DNA of 64,000 bases from Nematostella vectensis. Its lineage: Eukaryota; Cnidaria; Anthozoa; Actiniaria; Edwardsiidae. The notes below the pieces were generated by a model. The model searched no databases, had not been told where the DNA came from, and was given only the letters and a program-made list of their open reading frames with translations. This document shows positions 63,601 to 64,000 of this stretch, in pieces. Made by a program: the position numbers and the translations under genes. The DNA is taken from positions 15,434,442 to 15,498,441 of the forward strand of contig NC_064045.1 of NCBI RefSeq assembly GCF_932526225.1. Direction: 5' to 3'. Positions within the stretch are counted from its first letter, which is position 1, and each line of letters starts with the position of its first letter.

Positions 63601-64000
63601 TCCATATACCTTCTTTTTATGTCATGACACACCAAGAACAGTATAATTAAGTATCGATATTTAAAAAAAAATTAAAGAAAAAAAATAGGCTATCAGCGGG
63701 AATCGAACCCGGGTAGCTGCGTTAGTAGTCAAGTGCCCGCAACGAAAGACTAACGTGGCATTGCTGAAGGGAATTGTAATGAAAATTACTTTTAATACTA
63801 TTGGTATCGTAAACTATCCCAAGCACAGTCACCATCGGACTGGAGGTTACATTCGGGAAAAGCTTCAGGGTTACATTCGGGAATTTGTTTTACGAGTGTA
63901 ACCTCCAAAAGGTTACAATCGATAATTTTTTTTTCCGAATGTAAATTCCAAAAAGTAACATTAGGAAAAATAAAACAGTATACTCGGAAAAAAAGGTATA

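Larger units (their letters stand above)
22309..64000 (-). repeat. Inverted satellite array
   Basis: The same 545 bp monomer in reverse complement fills the remaining 41.7 kb. About 77 tRNA-like modules are visible, near 22505, 23050, 23595, 24140, 24680, 25230, 25785, 26320, 26865, 27405, 27955, 28500, 29045, 29590, 30135, 30680, 31225, 31770, 32320, 32860, 33410, 33950, 34495, 35040, 35585, 36125, 36670, 37220, 37770, 38320, 38865, 39405, 39705, 40250, 40795, 41340, 41885 and 42425, then every 540-550 bp to 63700. Spacing is regular except the shortened copy at 39405-39705. Subtypes are recognised by AGAGGGAATCG with AGTTAAGTG; by GGGTTGCTGCG with AAGTGCCGCAACG (one C lost); by GGGTGGCTGCG; and by CAAGCACAGTC. 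No gene is supported anywhere in this arm. Confidence 0.97.

Overview
The window is almost entirely one tandem satellite-DNA array. Its monomer is about 545 bp and AT-rich, and there are roughly 115 copies. A single non-LTR (LINE) retrotransposon fragment interrupts it. No unique flanking DNA, no host protein gene and no functional tRNA or rRNA gene is visible. A long satellite array plus a LINE reverse transcriptase that resembles animal-type elements points to a eukaryotic nuclear genome, probably metazoan. I cannot name the species or phylum from the sequence.

Layout. 1-16990: about 31 monomers in forward orientation. 16991-18793: a 1,803 bp LINE insertion whose reading frame is open from the left junction to a TAG at 18757, carrying an apparently intact reverse transcriptase domain but no endonuclease. 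18794-22308: forward monomers resume in phase. 22307-22309: an inversion junction. 22309-64000: the same satellite on the minus strand, about 77 monomers, running off the end of the window.

Each monomer carries a tRNA-like module of about 74 bp. It has a near-perfect Pol III B box and is followed immediately by a T-run that could act as a Pol III terminator. After it come a T-rich spacer, a moderately conserved middle, and a zone of about 120 bp packed with direct and inverted GTAAC/GTTAC sub-repeats that can form alternative hairpins. Forward modules point right and reverse modules point left, so the two arms converge on the junction near 22308.

The array shows several scales of amplification: near-identical neighbouring monomers, a 1,091 bp dimer repeat, recurring ordered sets of monomer variants, and multi-kilobase blocks copied at offsets of 6,984 bp, 9,612 bp and about 11,990 bp. 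One rare monomer variant occurs in both orientations. The many short open frames of about 60-88 codons are by-products of the repeat (both strands, mostly non-ATG starts, frame set by A/T-tract length) and are not annotated as genes. The only credible coding sequence is the LINE reverse transcriptase.
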